A stretch of DNA of 64,000 nucleotides from positions 62,001 to 126,000 of the forward strand of contig JABUMY010000012.1 in assembly GCA_013327885.1 (NCBI GenBank), read 5' to 3'. Shown here one piece after another: positions 37,095 through 45,985 of the stretch. The notes beneath the pieces were generated by a model. The model made no database searches, had not been told where the DNA came from, and was given only the letters and a program-made list of their open reading frames with translations. This DNA comes from Flavisolibacter longurius (GTDB taxonomy: Bacteria > Bacteroidota > Bacteroidia > Chitinophagales > Chitinophagaceae). Both the position numbers and the translations under genes were made by a program. The stretch's first letter is position 1, and each line of letters begins with the position of its first letter.

Positions 37095-40000
37095 TTGTAC
37101 GTAAAAAAGTTGATTGTTCTCTGCTATGTTTCTGCTTTTTCTGCACTCTGGCTGCTCGCTTGCCGCAATGAAAAGACCGGAGAAGAAAGCAGTGGACCGG
37201 CACTCTTTACCTTACTAAGCCCGCAGGAATCTGGCATTCATTTTAATGATTCGCTTACCGAAGGCCTGAACACCAATGTGCTGATGTATGAATACTTCTA
37301 CAACGGCGGTGGCGTGGCTGTCGGTGATTTGAACGGCGATGGTTTGCAGGATATTTATTTCACCGGGAACATGGTGGACAACAAGCTTTATCTCAACAAG
37401 GGCAACCTGCAGTTTGAAGACATTACCACGGCAGCGAATGTGGCCGGCAGGCCGGGACCCTGGAAGACTGGTGTGACCATGGCCGATGTAAATGGCGATG
37501 GCCGGCTGGATATTTATGTTTGCTATTCCGGCAAGCTACGAGGTGAAAAAAGAGCTAATCAATTGTTTATTAATGGAGGATTGGATGCCGATAAGAAACC
37601 CCGCTTTACTGAACAGGCAGCGTCTTTTGGTCTTGCCGATTCATCCTACAGCACACAGGCTTATTTTTTTGATGCCGACAGGGACAGTGACCTCGACCTG
37701 TTGCTGCTCAACCACAATCCCAAATCCCTGCCCGTACTGGATTCGGCCAGTACCAGCGAGATCATGAACAAAGCGGATCCGCTCAACGGAACAAAGCTCC
37801 TGCTGAACGAGGGCGGTCGCTTTCGGGATGTGACGGTTCAAGCGGGACTGCACAGTTCTTCTTTGTCCTACGGCCTTGGTGCCGGCATTGCCGATATTAA
37901 CGGGGATGGATGGCCGGATATCTACCTTTCCAACGACTACGCCGTTCCCGACTACCTCTATCTCAACAACGGCAACGGAACGTTTATCGATGTAAAGCAA
38001 AAAGCCCTGGGACACACCTCGCAGTTTTCTATGGGCAATGATGTAAGTGATATCAACAACGACGGCCTGCCTGATATTTTTACGCTTGACATGCTGCCGG
38101 AAGACAACCGACGCCAAAAGTTGCTGATGGCGCCTGATAATTACGAAAAATTCGACCTCAACCTGAAGTCAGGATTTTACTACCAGTACATGCGCAACAT
38201 GCTGCAGGTAAATAACGGTGATGGTACGTTCAGTGAAGTCGGCCAACTGGCCGGTATTTCCAACACAGACTGGAGCTGGGCACCCTTGTTCGCCGATTAT
38301 GACAACGATGGCTGGAAAGATTTGTTTGTGACCAATGGCTATGTACGCGATTACACCAACATGGACTTTTTAAAGTACATGGGCGATTACATTCAAAACC
38401 GCGAGGCCGGTGTTATGCGCCAGGCCGTGCTGGACCTTGTTCACCGGATGCCATCCTCCGATATGGTGAATTACCTGTTTAAGAACAACGGCAACCTGAC
38501 CTTCAGCAATGTCAGCCGGCAATGGGGAATCAGCACACCGTCAAACAGCAATGGCGCTGCCTATGCCGATCTTGATAACGACGGCGATCTTGACCTGGTG
38601 ATCAACAACATCAACAAGCCGGCTTTTCTTTACCGCAACGAGGCTGGAAAAGAGGGAGAGAACCGGTTTTTGCAGGTGCAGTTACAAGGTGAAGGCGGCA
38701 ACACGCAAGGCATTGGTGCAAAGGTTTGGGTCTATCAAAAAGGTCGGCAGCAATACCAGGAGCAAATGCCGGCAAGGGGATTCCAGTCAAGCGTTACACC
38801 AGTCCTTCATTTTGGACTAGGCAAAGAGGGTGGTGTGGATTCGGTCCGCGTGGTTTGGCAGAGTGGAAAGCAACAAGTGCTAACCAGTGTAAAAACCAAC
38901 CAGGTATTGACCCTGCAGGAAAAGGATGCCGGTGGAAACTATCAGCGTTCCGGCACCGCTGCTCCCTTGTTTGCTGAAACGTCGTCCCCAATTATTTTCC
39001 AGCATGCAGTCAACAATATCAATGATTTCAAGCGGCAGCCCCTGATGGTTAACCCGATGTCGGCCTTTGGCCCCTGCCTTGTAAAAGGCGACATAAACGG
39101 CGATGGCCTGGAAGACCTGTTTGCCGGTGCCGGTAATGGGCAGGCAGGTGCCATTTATCTGCAACAAAAAGGGGGAGGCTTTAGCCGTGTGCCCCAACCG
39201 GCATTGGAAGCCGATAGGCAACAGGTGGACGCGGATGCTGTGTTCCTGGATGCCAATAAAGATGGTTTTACAGACCTTTACGTGGCCAGCGGTGGCTACC
39301 ATAACCTTACGCCGGAAGATCCCGCCCTGCAGGACAGGCTTTACCTTGGCAATGGCAAGGGAGGTTTTACAAAAGCGGTGAATGCGCTACCGACAATGCT
39401 GGTAAGCAAAAGCTGCGTCCGTGTTACCGATATTAACGGCGATGGTTACCCTGATTTGTTTGTGGGCGGTAGGGTGGTGCCGGGTCGTTACCCCGAAACA
39501 CCGGCGAGCTACCTCTTGCTAAATGACGGGAAGGGCAATTTTTCGGACGCAACACAGCGCCTGTCGCCAGCCCTGCACACGATAGGCATGGTGAGCGATG
39601 CGGTTTGGATGGACCTGAACGGCGACAAAAAAGACGACCTTGTGCTGGCAGGCGAATGGATGCCGGTAACCGTTTTTGTCAATACCGGGAGCAAACTGGA
39701 AAATAAAACAGGTGAGTATTTTACCAAAGAATACAGTGGCTGGTGGAACAGGATTGCTGTGGGTGATTTTAATGGCGATGGCCGGCAGGACCTTGTCCTT
39801 GGCAACGAAGGCGCCAACACGCAATGCAAAGCCAGTGATGCAGAACCGGCCGAGATTTTTTACAAGGATTTTGACGACAACGGTTCTGTGGATCCTATCC
39901 TTTGTTTTTACATGCAGGGCAAATCTTATCCCTATGTATTCCGGGATGAGTTGCTTGACCAGATGAGCATTATGCGAACCCGTTTTGGCGATTATAAAAG

Positions 40001-40436
40001 CTACGCCGATGCCACCCTGCCCACTGTTTTTACGCCGGAAGAAATGGAGGGAGCTGCCTCCCGCAAAGCCAATTACCTGCACACGGTTTTATTTGAAAGG
40101 GGTGCTGATGGAAAGTTCCAGGAAAAAGCATTGCCCTTGCAGGCGCAATATGCACCGGTGTTCACCATCACGCCGCTGGATTACAACAAGGATGGCAAGC
40201 AAGACCTTTTGCTTTGTGGCAACATCAACAAGGCCAGGCTTCGGTTTGGAAAAACCGATGCAAACTTTGGCGTGCTGCTGCAAGGCGACGGTGATGGCAC
40301 CTTTACCTATGTGCCACAGCAGCAAAGCGGCTTCAGGTTGTGGGGCGATGTGCGATCCGTACTAACAGTCAACAATACCCTGCTTTTTGGCGTCAACCAA
40401 CAGGGCATAAAAGCCTATAAAATGACCCTGCCATGA
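37095..40436 (+). CDS. giant VCBS/FG-GAP repeat lipoprotein with ASPIC/UnbV domain
   Basis: A 1113-residue lipoprotein. No in-frame ATG precedes the signal sequence, so the start must be a TTG, at 37095 or possibly 37110. The leader is KLIVLCYVSAFSALWLLAC, with the lipidated Cys near residue 23. Residues about 70-500 and 660-1030 contain many repeats of the type DLNGDGLQDIY, DVNGDGRLDIY and DINGDGWPDIY, calcium-binding loops of a beta-propeller. About 534-612 is an ASPIC/UnbV domain (GIGAKVWVYQKGRQQYQE, HFGLGKEGGVDSVRVVW). Such proteins are surface exposed and of uncertain function, probably binding or scaffolding. The stop overlaps the next gene's ATG by four bases (ATGA), so the two are translationally coupled. 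Confidence 0.88.
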   Translation: MYVKKLIVLCYVSAFSALWLLACRNEKTGEESSGPALFTLLSPQESGIHFNDSLTEGLNTNVLMYEYFYNGGGVAVGDLNGDGLQDIYFTGNMVDNKLYLNKGNLQFEDITTAANVAGRPGPWKTGVTMADVNGDGRLDIYVCYSGKLRGEKRANQLFINGGLDADKKPRFTEQAASFGLADSSYSTQAYFFDADRDSDLDLLLLNHNPKSLPVLDSASTSEIMNKADPLNGTKLLLNEGGRFRDVTVQAGLHSSSLSYGLGAGIADINGDGWPDIYLSNDYAVPDYLYLNNGNGTFIDVKQKALGHTSQFSMGNDVSDINNDGLPDIFTLDMLPEDNRRQKLLMAPDNYEKFDLNLKSGFYYQYMRNMLQVNNGDGTFSEVGQLAGISNTDWSWAPLFADYDNDGWKDLFVTNGYVRDYTNMDFLKYMGDYIQNREAGVMRQAVLDLVHRMPSSDMVNYLFKNNGNLTFSNVSRQWGISTPSNSNGAAYADLDNDGDLDLVINNINKPAFLYRNEAGKEGENRFLQVQLQGEGGNTQGIGAKVWVYQKGRQQYQEQMPARGFQSSVTPVLHFGLGKEGGVDSVRVVWQSGKQQVLTSVKTNQVLTLQEKDAGGNYQRSGTAAPLFAETSSPIIFQHAVNNINDFKRQPLMVNPMSAFGPCLVKGDINGDGLEDLFAGAGNGQAGAIYLQQKGGGFSRVPQPALEADRQQVDADAVFLDANKDGFTDLYVASGGYHNLTPEDPALQDRLYLGNGKGGFTKAVNALPTMLVSKSCVRVTDINGDGYPDLFVGGRVVPGRYPETPASYLLLNDGKGNFSDATQRLSPALHTIGMVSDAVWMDLNGDKKDDLVLAGEWMPVTVFVNTGSKLENKTGEYFTKEYSGWWNRIAVGDFNGDGRQDLVLGNEGANTQCKASDAEPAEIFYKDFDDNGSVDPILCFYMQGKSYPYVFRDELLDQMSIMRTRFGDYKSYADATLPTVFTPEEMEGAASRKANYLHTVLFERGADGKFQEKALPLQAQYAPVFTITPLDYNKDGKQDLLLCGNINKARLRFGKTDANFGVLLQGDGDGTFTYVPQQQSGFRLWGDVRSVLTVNNTLLFGVNQQGIKAYKMTLP

Positions 40437-41770
40437 AAAACCTTGTGATAATTCTATTCGCTTTAGCGGCGCTATTCGGCTGCCAGCAGCCGAAGGATGG
40501 GGAAGGAGAATTTGGTCATGCGCAACTTAATGCGGTCATTTCCAAAATGACGGACATTATGATGCATGATGTAACCAACCCGCCCCTGGCTACCCGTTTT
40601 TTTACCTATACCACGTTAGCCGGTTACGAAGTGGTGGCGCAAAACAAGAGAGCTGTCAAAAGCATGTTTGGTGTGCTGAAGGATTATCCCCAACTAAAAA
40701 AACCTGATACGTTGGCTGGCTATCATTACCAGCTCGCCGCCTTGCTCGCCATGATGGAAACCGCCAAAAAAATGCAGCCTTCGGGCAAATTGCTGGAAGC
40801 CTATCAACAACAGTTTTTGGACTCCTGCCGGCAGGCTGGTTTTTCAGAAGAAACCCTTGAGAATTCCCGGCGGTATGCCCTTGCGGTGAGCAAGCAGATA
40901 CTGGCCTATGCCCGTGGCGACCGATACAACCGGATCGCCAATTTTGCCCGCTACACACCCGAACAAAAAGATGGCGCCTGGTACCCCACGCCGCCGGCTT
41001 ATATGGCTGCCGTAGAGCCGCATTTTATGACCATCCGTTCCATGACCCTCGATACCTGCTCGCAGTTCAAGCCGGAACCACCGGTGGCGTTTTCCACCGA
41101 TAAAAATTCTGCTTTTTACAAAATGATGTGGCAGAATTACACGGATACGCTGACCGATGAAAAAAGGATGATCGCCGCCTATTGGGACTGCAACCCGTTT
41201 GCGGTGCAGGACAATGGTCACCTGCTGGTAGGACTGAAAAAAATATCACCGGGTGCCCATTGGTTAAGCATTGCCGGTACCGCCTGCCGGCAAAAGGACA
41301 AGTCGTTTGATGAAACCTTGCAGGTGCTCAAGACAGTTTCTATCGGTCTGCTGGATGGCTTTATCAGTTGCTGGGATGAAAAATACCGCAGCAACCGCAT
41401 ACGGCCCGAAACAGCCATTCGCAATACCATCGACCCAGCCTGGACGCCGCTTTTGCAGACGCCTCCATTCCCGGAATACCTAAGTGGACATTCCACCATC
41501 TCCGCGGCTTCAGCCACCATATTGACTCATTTTTTTGGAAAGAATTTTAAGTTTACAGATTCAACGGAAATGCGTTTTGGATTGGGAGCCCGCAGCTTTA
41601 CTTCTTTTCACCACGCCGCACAGGAGGCAGCTATCAGCCGTTTTTATGGCGGTATTCATTTTATGGATGCCATTGATAACGGGTATAAGCAAGGCGAAAG
41701 CGTAGGGCAGTGGGTGCTGCAAAAGCTGGTCCACCGGGATGCGAATGCGGTAGCCGGCACGAAGCAGTGA
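40433..41770 (+). CDS. vanadium-dependent haloperoxidase-family (PAP2 superfamily) lipoprotein
   Basis: A 445-residue lipoprotein (leader MKNLVIILFALAALFGC, Cys 17). The C-terminal half contains the full vanadate/phosphate-binding set of the haloperoxidase/PAP2 superfamily: K317 and R324-P325 in KYRSNRIRP, S351-G352-H353 in YLSGHSTIS, and S402-R403 with H409 and D412 in SRFYGGIHFMD. Vanadate-loaded enzymes oxidise halides with hydrogen peroxide; the same scaffold also hydrolyses phosphate esters, so either activity is possible. The N-terminal 200 residues are helical, as in bacterial haloperoxidases. It overlaps the ASPIC lipoprotein gene by four bases and ends before a 13-bp-stem terminator-like hairpin. 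Confidence 0.88.
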   Translation: MKNLVIILFALAALFGCQQPKDGEGEFGHAQLNAVISKMTDIMMHDVTNPPLATRFFTYTTLAGYEVVAQNKRAVKSMFGVLKDYPQLKKPDTLAGYHYQLAALLAMMETAKKMQPSGKLLEAYQQQFLDSCRQAGFSEETLENSRRYALAVSKQILAYARGDRYNRIANFARYTPEQKDGAWYPTPPAYMAAVEPHFMTIRSMTLDTCSQFKPEPPVAFSTDKNSAFYKMMWQNYTDTLTDEKRMIAAYWDCNPFAVQDNGHLLVGLKKISPGAHWLSIAGTACRQKDKSFDETLQVLKTVSIGLLDGFISCWDEKYRSNRIRPETAIRNTIDPAWTPLLQTPPFPEYLSGHSTISAASATILTHFFGKNFKFTDSTEMRFGLGARSFTSFHHAAQEAAISRFYGGIHFMDAIDNGYKQGESVGQWVLQKLVHRDANAVAGTKQ

Positions 41771-41813
41771 CGAAGCATTCCCACGGTAACTATATTTTGT
41801 TTGCCGGCATAAG

Positions 41814-41864
41814 TTTCATTGCCTGCTCAAATTTGTTTGCTGCAGGCAATGAAATTCTTTCTCT
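41814..41864. terminator. 13-bp-stem hairpin between convergent genes
   Basis: TTTCATTGCCTGC (41814-41826) pairs perfectly with GCAGGCAATGAAA (41842-41854), with a 15-base loop. The + strand continues TTCTTTCTCTTGG. It separates the haloperoxidase gene from the convergent rhodanese gene. The T-run is impure, so efficiency is uncertain. Confidence 0.65.
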
Positions 41865-41894
41865 TGGTTTTGCCGGAGAGATTTGTACGCTGTT

Positions 41895-43235
41895 TTATTT
41901 CATGAATGATTTAATGTGCTCACCCAAATCAAAAACCGGGACACGGCCATTGATTTTTGAATTTATCAACGAACTTCCTGCAGCACTGCGGTAACCACCG
42001 GCACAATGCACCACGATGGGTTTGTCAGTTGGTATTTCCTCCATTCTTTCCCGCACTTCCGCCAGTGGGATGGAAAGGCTGGTTGGAAATACTTTTCCTT
42101 TTTTTACTTCTGACTCGTTCCGCACATCCACGATGGTGTAATCTTCCGGATGGTTTCGGAAAGCGGCCAGGTCAAGCTGTTCTTCTTTTTCGGTTCCGTT
42201 TTGCACAACAAAACCATTCACAACAACCGTTTCATAACCAATAGCGACTACCCGTTTCAGCATGCGTTGCAACTGCTCTTTGTCTTCGCCTGCAAGGTAA
42301 AAACGTTCGCCGGGTTTCAATATACTGCCCAGCCAGGTTTCAAACTTTCCGTCTTCCATCAGGTTGATCGCATTGGGCAAATGGCCCTCCTTAAACGTGG
42401 ATTCCTTGCGAACATCGATCACCCAAACAGAAGGATCAACACTTGTAGTTTCCTCCAGAATTGAAATATTAGCTAGGCTTTCCGCCATCGGGGCTGCACC
42501 CTTTCGATTTAGTTCCACATCAAAGGGAAAGTAAGCTGGAACAAAAGGCTGGTCGGTCAAAAGGTTGGCCACAAATTCTTCTTCTGTTGCTTCCTGCAGG
42601 CTCCAGTTGGTTTGTTTTTCTTTGCCGATGGTGCTGCTGCTTTCCTTGCTCAGATTTTTTCCGCACAATGTACCAGCGCCATGCGCAGGATAGACGATGA
42701 CGTCATCGCCGAGAACCGCCAGTTTTTCACGAAGCGAATGATACATCTGGCTTGCCAACTCTTCCCGTTTTGCCTGCAGTTTGCCGGCGCCTTCCCGCAG
42801 GTCGGGGCGGCCACAATCACCAACAAACAAGGTATCGCCGGTAAAGACAGCTTTTTGTTTGCCCTCATGTTCCAGCAGGATGCTGATGCTATCCGGTGAG
42901 TGTCCCGGTGTGTTGATAGCCGTTAGTTTTATCTTTCCCAGTTGAACAGATTGTCCTTCATCAAAGCCTTCGTGCGGATAGGCGGCATCAACCAATTTGC
43001 TGGTGTAAATCGCAGCGCCAAGTGTTTGGTAAAGTTCCAAATGCGAGCTGACAAAATCAGCATGCGGATGCGTTTCGATCACACCAACGATCGTTGCTTC
43101 GTTCTGCGCAGCGAAATCGAGGTAGGGTTGTACATCACGGGCCGGGTCAATGAGGATGATTTTCTGCTCACATTCGCTGAGTATTGCGTAACTATAATGC
43201 GAGAGGTTTTTGTCTTCGAATTGTTGAATCTTCAT
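41895..43235 (-). CDS. MBL-fold metallohydrolase with two rhodanese domains (persulfide dioxygenase-like)
   Basis: A 446-residue cytosolic protein. Residues 1-230 are a metallo-beta-lactamase domain of the ETHE1/Blh type: H56 and H58 with D60 in THPHADF, H111 in TPGHS, D133 in TGDTLFVGDCGRPDL and H184 in YPAHGAG. Position 61 is Phe where the HxHxDH pattern has His. Residues 255-345 form a first rhodanese domain without a catalytic Cys (FYLAGEDKEQ in that position). Residues 355-446 form a second with C410 in VVHCAGGYRSA. These fusions oxidise persulfides and move sulfane sulfur. It has its own promoter with a CRP-like dyad 55 bp upstream and is the most distal gene of the sulfur cluster. Confidence 0.92.
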   Translation of the reverse strand: MKIQQFEDKNLSHYSYAILSECEQKIILIDPARDVQPYLDFAAQNEATIVGVIETHPHADFVSSHLELYQTLGAAIYTSKLVDAAYPHEGFDEGQSVQLGKIKLTAINTPGHSPDSISILLEHEGKQKAVFTGDTLFVGDCGRPDLREGAGKLQAKREELASQMYHSLREKLAVLGDDVIVYPAHGAGTLCGKNLSKESSSTIGKEKQTNWSLQEATEEEFVANLLTDQPFVPAYFPFDVELNRKGAAPMAESLANISILEETTSVDPSVWVIDVRKESTFKEGHLPNAINLMEDGKFETWLGSILKPGERFYLAGEDKEQLQRMLKRVVAIGYETVVVNGFVVQNGTEKEEQLDLAAFRNHPEDYTIVDVRNESEVKKGKVFPTSLSIPLAEVRERMEEIPTDKPIVVHCAGGYRSAAGSSLINSKINGRVPVFDLGEHIKSFMK

Positions 43236-43253
43236 GTTTCGTAATTTCTAGCG

Positions 43254-43299
43254 CAAAAGAAGCGATGTTTTGGAAAACAATCCGTGACCTGAATCACGG
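43254..43299 (-). promoter_or_regulatory. CRP-like operator plus promoter core for the MBL-rhodanese gene
   Basis: CCGTGA-CCTGAA-TCACGG (43282-43299, + strand) is a perfect dyad. Read toward the gene, TTCTTTTG (43254-43261) fits the -7 consensus TAnnTTTG with one mismatch. The dyad centre to the end of TTTG is 37 nt, placing the site near -41, as for CRP class II activation. The ATG follows 18 bases after the core. Confidence 0.7.
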
Positions 43300-43344
43300 A
43301 GGTTTGACAAACTTTTCAGCCTTCTTAAAACTTCATTCTTTCTT

Positions 43345-43902
43345 TTAACGCAACACCTTGCGATATGCTTCGGTATTGTAATCATCACTGCCATCGGTTC
43401 GTTGAAAAAGCCTGCCTTCCTCATCAAAAAAGAACGTGGTAGGAATGGCTTGGACATTGAATAGGGCAGGTAAATTTTCTGCTGGATAATAAATGGGCAG
43501 GGAAAGTTGTTGCCGTTTGGCAAACGCTTTGGCCTTGTCAAAATTGTCATCCAGTGAAAGCAGCACAAACGCCACTTTGTCCTTGTCTACGGACTTTGCC
43601 AGCTTTTCAATGGATGGCATCTCCCGGCGGCAGGGCGGGCACCAGGAAGCCCAGAGGTTGACAAACACTTTTTTTCCTTTGAGGCTTTGCAGGTTAACTG
43701 TTTTTCCATTCACATCCTGCACGGTAAATGAGGGCAGTGTTGTACTGTTTTCATTCGTAGTTGGTGCCGCCGCCGCATTGCTGTCAACATTGATTTGTTG
43801 CTGCACGGCTGTATCTGCACTTTGTTCGTTTGCGCCATCGTTCGAACAGGCTGTCAGTGCCACAGCTAAAAGCGTTGTTGTTCCTATCAAAAATAGTTTC
43901 AT
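43345..43902 (-). CDS. TlpA-like thioredoxin-fold lipoprotein
   Basis: A 185-residue protein starting MKLFLIGTTTLLAVALTAC (lipobox, Cys 19); an ATG eight codons upstream only adds a polar stretch. After a low-complexity Asn/Ala/Thr linker (about 20-52), residues 55-185 form a TlpA/ResA-like thioredoxin domain with the active site WASWCPPC (C88, C91) and the cis-Pro segment QAIPTTFFFDEEG. It would act as a membrane-tethered thiol reductant in the periplasm. It lies 30 bp downstream of a second TlpA-like gene and probably shares the transcript started at the YeeE-type gene. Confidence 0.9.
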   Translation of the reverse strand: MKLFLIGTTTLLAVALTACSNDGANEQSADTAVQQQINVDSNAAAAPTTNENSTTLPSFTVQDVNGKTVNLQSLKGKKVFVNLWASWCPPCRREMPSIEKLAKSVDKDKVAFVLLSLDDNFDKAKAFAKRQQLSLPIYYPAENLPALFNVQAIPTTFFFDEEGRLFQRTDGSDDYNTEAYRKVLR

Positions 43903-43932
43903 GTTGTTTGTTGATCGGTTTACCAAAAGCGT

Positions 43933-44559
43933 TTATAAGAGTGCTTTTAGTTGGTTAATAAAATGGGTGCTGCTGTAGTTGGCAAGGCCTTCCTCTTTAA
44001 AAACTATGTTACCTTCTTTGTTCAAGATAACCGTTGTGGGCAGGGTACCGCTGTAAATTCCGGATGGCACACTACCAGCCCTTGTTACCATGGGCATGGC
44101 GTAGCCTTTTTTCGCCAGGAAATCGACAGCCTTTCCTGCATCCTCGTCTTCATTGATAAAAAGAAAAACAATTCGCTCATCGTCACGAAACTGGTTGTAC
44201 AGATCATTCAGCGACGGCATTTCTGCGATACAGGGCGGACACCAGGTTGCCCAGAAGTTGATGAACACCACTTTGCCTTTTAAATCTGCGGTGGAAACAA
44301 CGGCACCTTTCTCATCATGAAACGAAAAGGCATTGTCTTCCATAGAGCGGGTTGTAGCCAGTGCTTCTTTTTTAATCTCAGCTTTGAACAAGCCAACGGC
44401 CATTAGTTGCTGCAGCACCCAGCCTTTGGCGGCTGGGTTAAAGATCAGTAGCAAAAAAGCGCCGTAAAACAATACGTTGCCGCCGATGCGTAACCACTTC
44501 TTTTTTCCCGTTTGTTTATCACTTATAATATTCATTTCTCCGGGATTCTTATTGAGCAT
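43933..44559 (-). CDS. membrane-anchored TlpA-like thioredoxin-fold protein
   Basis: A 208-residue protein. The start is set at the ATG preceded by AGAGG at a spacing of nine bases; the frame is open back to 44697, but that overlaps the upstream gene. An ATG at 44535 is an alternative. Residues 24-46 form one transmembrane helix (IGGNVLFYGAFLLLIF), and the remainder is a periplasmic thioredoxin fold with NFWATWCPPC (C107, C110) and the cis-Pro segment GTLPTTVILNKEG. It probably donates or accepts electrons from periplasmic sulfur compounds. It is encoded between the YeeE-like half protein and the TlpA lipoprotein. Confidence 0.88.
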   Translation of the reverse strand: MLNKNPGEMNIISDKQTGKKKWLRIGGNVLFYGAFLLLIFNPAAKGWVLQQLMAVGLFKAEIKKEALATTRSMEDNAFSFHDEKGAVVSTADLKGKVVFINFWATWCPPCIAEMPSLNDLYNQFRDDERIVFLFINEDEDAGKAVDFLAKKGYAMPMVTRAGSVPSGIYSGTLPTTVILNKEGNIVFKEEGLANYSSTHFINQLKALL

Positions 44560-44641
44560 TTTTTGTACCTCTTTATTTCCCCGCTGCCTTTTACCAATGG
44601 AATAGGCATTGGTTATAGCAACAGTTTTGAAAGCAAGAGCA

Positions 44642-45178
44642 CTAGTGCGGCAGCCTGTCCCGCAAATACCCATACACCCACGTACCGGCAACAGCACTCA
44701 ATAACACCACGACAATCACCAAAAATCCGGAGCCGATCTGGGCAAACAAGGGTCCGGGACAAGCGCCGGTCATGGCCCAGCCGAGACCAAAGATCAAACC
44801 GCCGTAGATCTGTCCTTTGTTAAATTTCTTCGGGTGAAACTCGATGGCCTCACCATAGATGGTTTTCACCTTGTATTTTTTGATCAGCCATACGGAGATC
44901 ATTCCCACAAAAATCGCGGTTCCAATCACCCCATACATGTGAAAGCTTTGCAGGCGAAACATTTCCTGGATGCGAAACCAGGAGATGATCTCGGCCTTGG
45001 TAAAGGCAATGCCAAAGAGAATACCAACCGCTGCATACTTCAGGTTGTGATACCATTTGTGCTGCAGGTGCGATTCGTTGATGCAAACGGTATCCATCGC
45101 CCTGGCTTCATAGTCCAGGTCTTCAAGCTGCTTTTCAGTTGTCTCTCGCATCGGTATTTTATTTAAAACGCCAGCCAT
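44642..45178 (-). CDS. YeeE/YedE-family half protein (DUF6691 type), sulfur compound transport
   Basis: A 178-residue integral membrane protein. After a polar N-terminus of about 45 residues, there are four likely transmembrane helices (LKYAAVGILFGIAF, MYGVIGTAIFVGMISVWLI, IYGGLIFGLGWAMTGACPGP, LVIVVVLLSAVAGTWVYG). The GACPGP motif holds the conserved Cys of YeeE-type thiosulfate transporters. The full YeeE protein has two such halves; here they are separate genes 13 bp apart (this one and 45192-45755). Known members import thiosulfate or related sulfur species. The long polar N-terminus is probably cytosolic. Confidence 0.87.
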   Translation of the reverse strand: MAGVLNKIPMRETTEKQLEDLDYEARAMDTVCINESHLQHKWYHNLKYAAVGILFGIAFTKAEIISWFRIQEMFRLQSFHMYGVIGTAIFVGMISVWLIKKYKVKTIYGEAIEFHPKKFNKGQIYGGLIFGLGWAMTGACPGPLFAQIGSGFLVIVVVLLSAVAGTWVYGYLRDRLPH

Positions 45179-45191
45179 AGTTGTTCTTGTT

Positions 45192-45755
45192 TTAGAGGTT
45201 TAAAATAAAGGGAAGGATCACATTGGCCATCAGGAAACCACCAGCCATAAAGGCGGCTGTCGCAATCATGGACGGTACCTGCAGGTTGCTGATGCCCATG
45301 ATGGAATGCCCACTGGTACAGCCACCCGCATAACGGGTACCAAAGCCTACGAGAAAGCCACCGCCGACAAGCATGATCAGTCCGCGAAGGGAAAGCAGGC
45401 TTTCCAGGCTAAACAGCTCTTTTGGTAACACGTTCGATGTGTCCTCAATGCCATAACCCTTCAACTCCGATAGTAACGCCGGCGCTACTTGCACCGGTTC
45501 GGGGTTTGCCAGGAATTGGGTTGCCAGGAAACCGCCAATCAAAATGCCGGCAACAAAAAACAGGTTCCAGACTTCTTTCTTCCAGTCATACTTAAAAAAT
45601 TTAATATTAGAAGGAAAACAGGCGGCACAGGCGTGTCGCAGGTTTGCCGAAATACCAAAATGCTTGTTGCCTAAGAGCAACAAGGCTGGTACGGTTAAGC
45701 CCACAAGTGCACCGGCTACATACCAGGGCCAGGGTTGTTTGAGTAGTTCCATCAT
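45192..45755 (-). CDS. YeeE/YedE-family half protein, sulfur compound transport
   Basis: A 187-residue membrane protein with about four to five helices: [58 protein letters not shown] and the last helix near the C-terminus. [11 protein letters not shown] is the conserved Cys motif of YeeE/TsuA-type thiosulfate transporters; a second Cys pair occurs in HACAACFPS. It is the first gene of a four-gene run (both YeeE halves and two TlpA proteins), preceded by a CRP-like operator and promoter core. A double Met start is present; the first is taken. Confidence 0.9.
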   Translation of the reverse strand: MMELLKQPWPWYVAGALVGLTVPALLLLGNKHFGISANLRHACAACFPSNIKFFKYDWKKEVWNLFFVAGILIGGFLATQFLANPEPVQVAPALLSELKGYGIEDTSNVLPKELFSLESLLSLRGLIMLVGGGFLVGFGTRYAGGCTSGHSIMGISNLQVPSMIATAAFMAGGFLMANVILPFILNL

Positions 45756-45775
45756 ATGTGCAATATTTTGTTGTG

Positions 45776-45820
45776 CAAAATTGGTTACCTGTAAAATACG
45801 GCAGCGTGACAGAAATCACG
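45776..45820 (-). promoter_or_regulatory. CRP-like operator plus promoter core for the YeeE-TlpA operon
   Basis: CGTGA-CAGAAA-TCACG (45805-45820) is a perfect dyad. The promoter core CAATTTTG (45776-45783, read on the - strand) fits TAnnTTTG except its first base. The centre-to-TTTG-end distance is 37 nt, identical to the other two sites. The ATG lies 20 bases after the core. Confidence 0.7.
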
Positions 45821-45985
45821 GGCCAAGACAGGAAGACTTTATTTTTTCTTAAGGGTTGGACAAAAGGGTTCTGTTATTAGTTCCAAATTAAGCTGTCCGG
45901 TTTTCATGCTGTCATATTTCGTTAATGAAAAAACGCAACGTTATCGATATTCATTCCTGACAATGGATATGCTATAACCGGTCAC

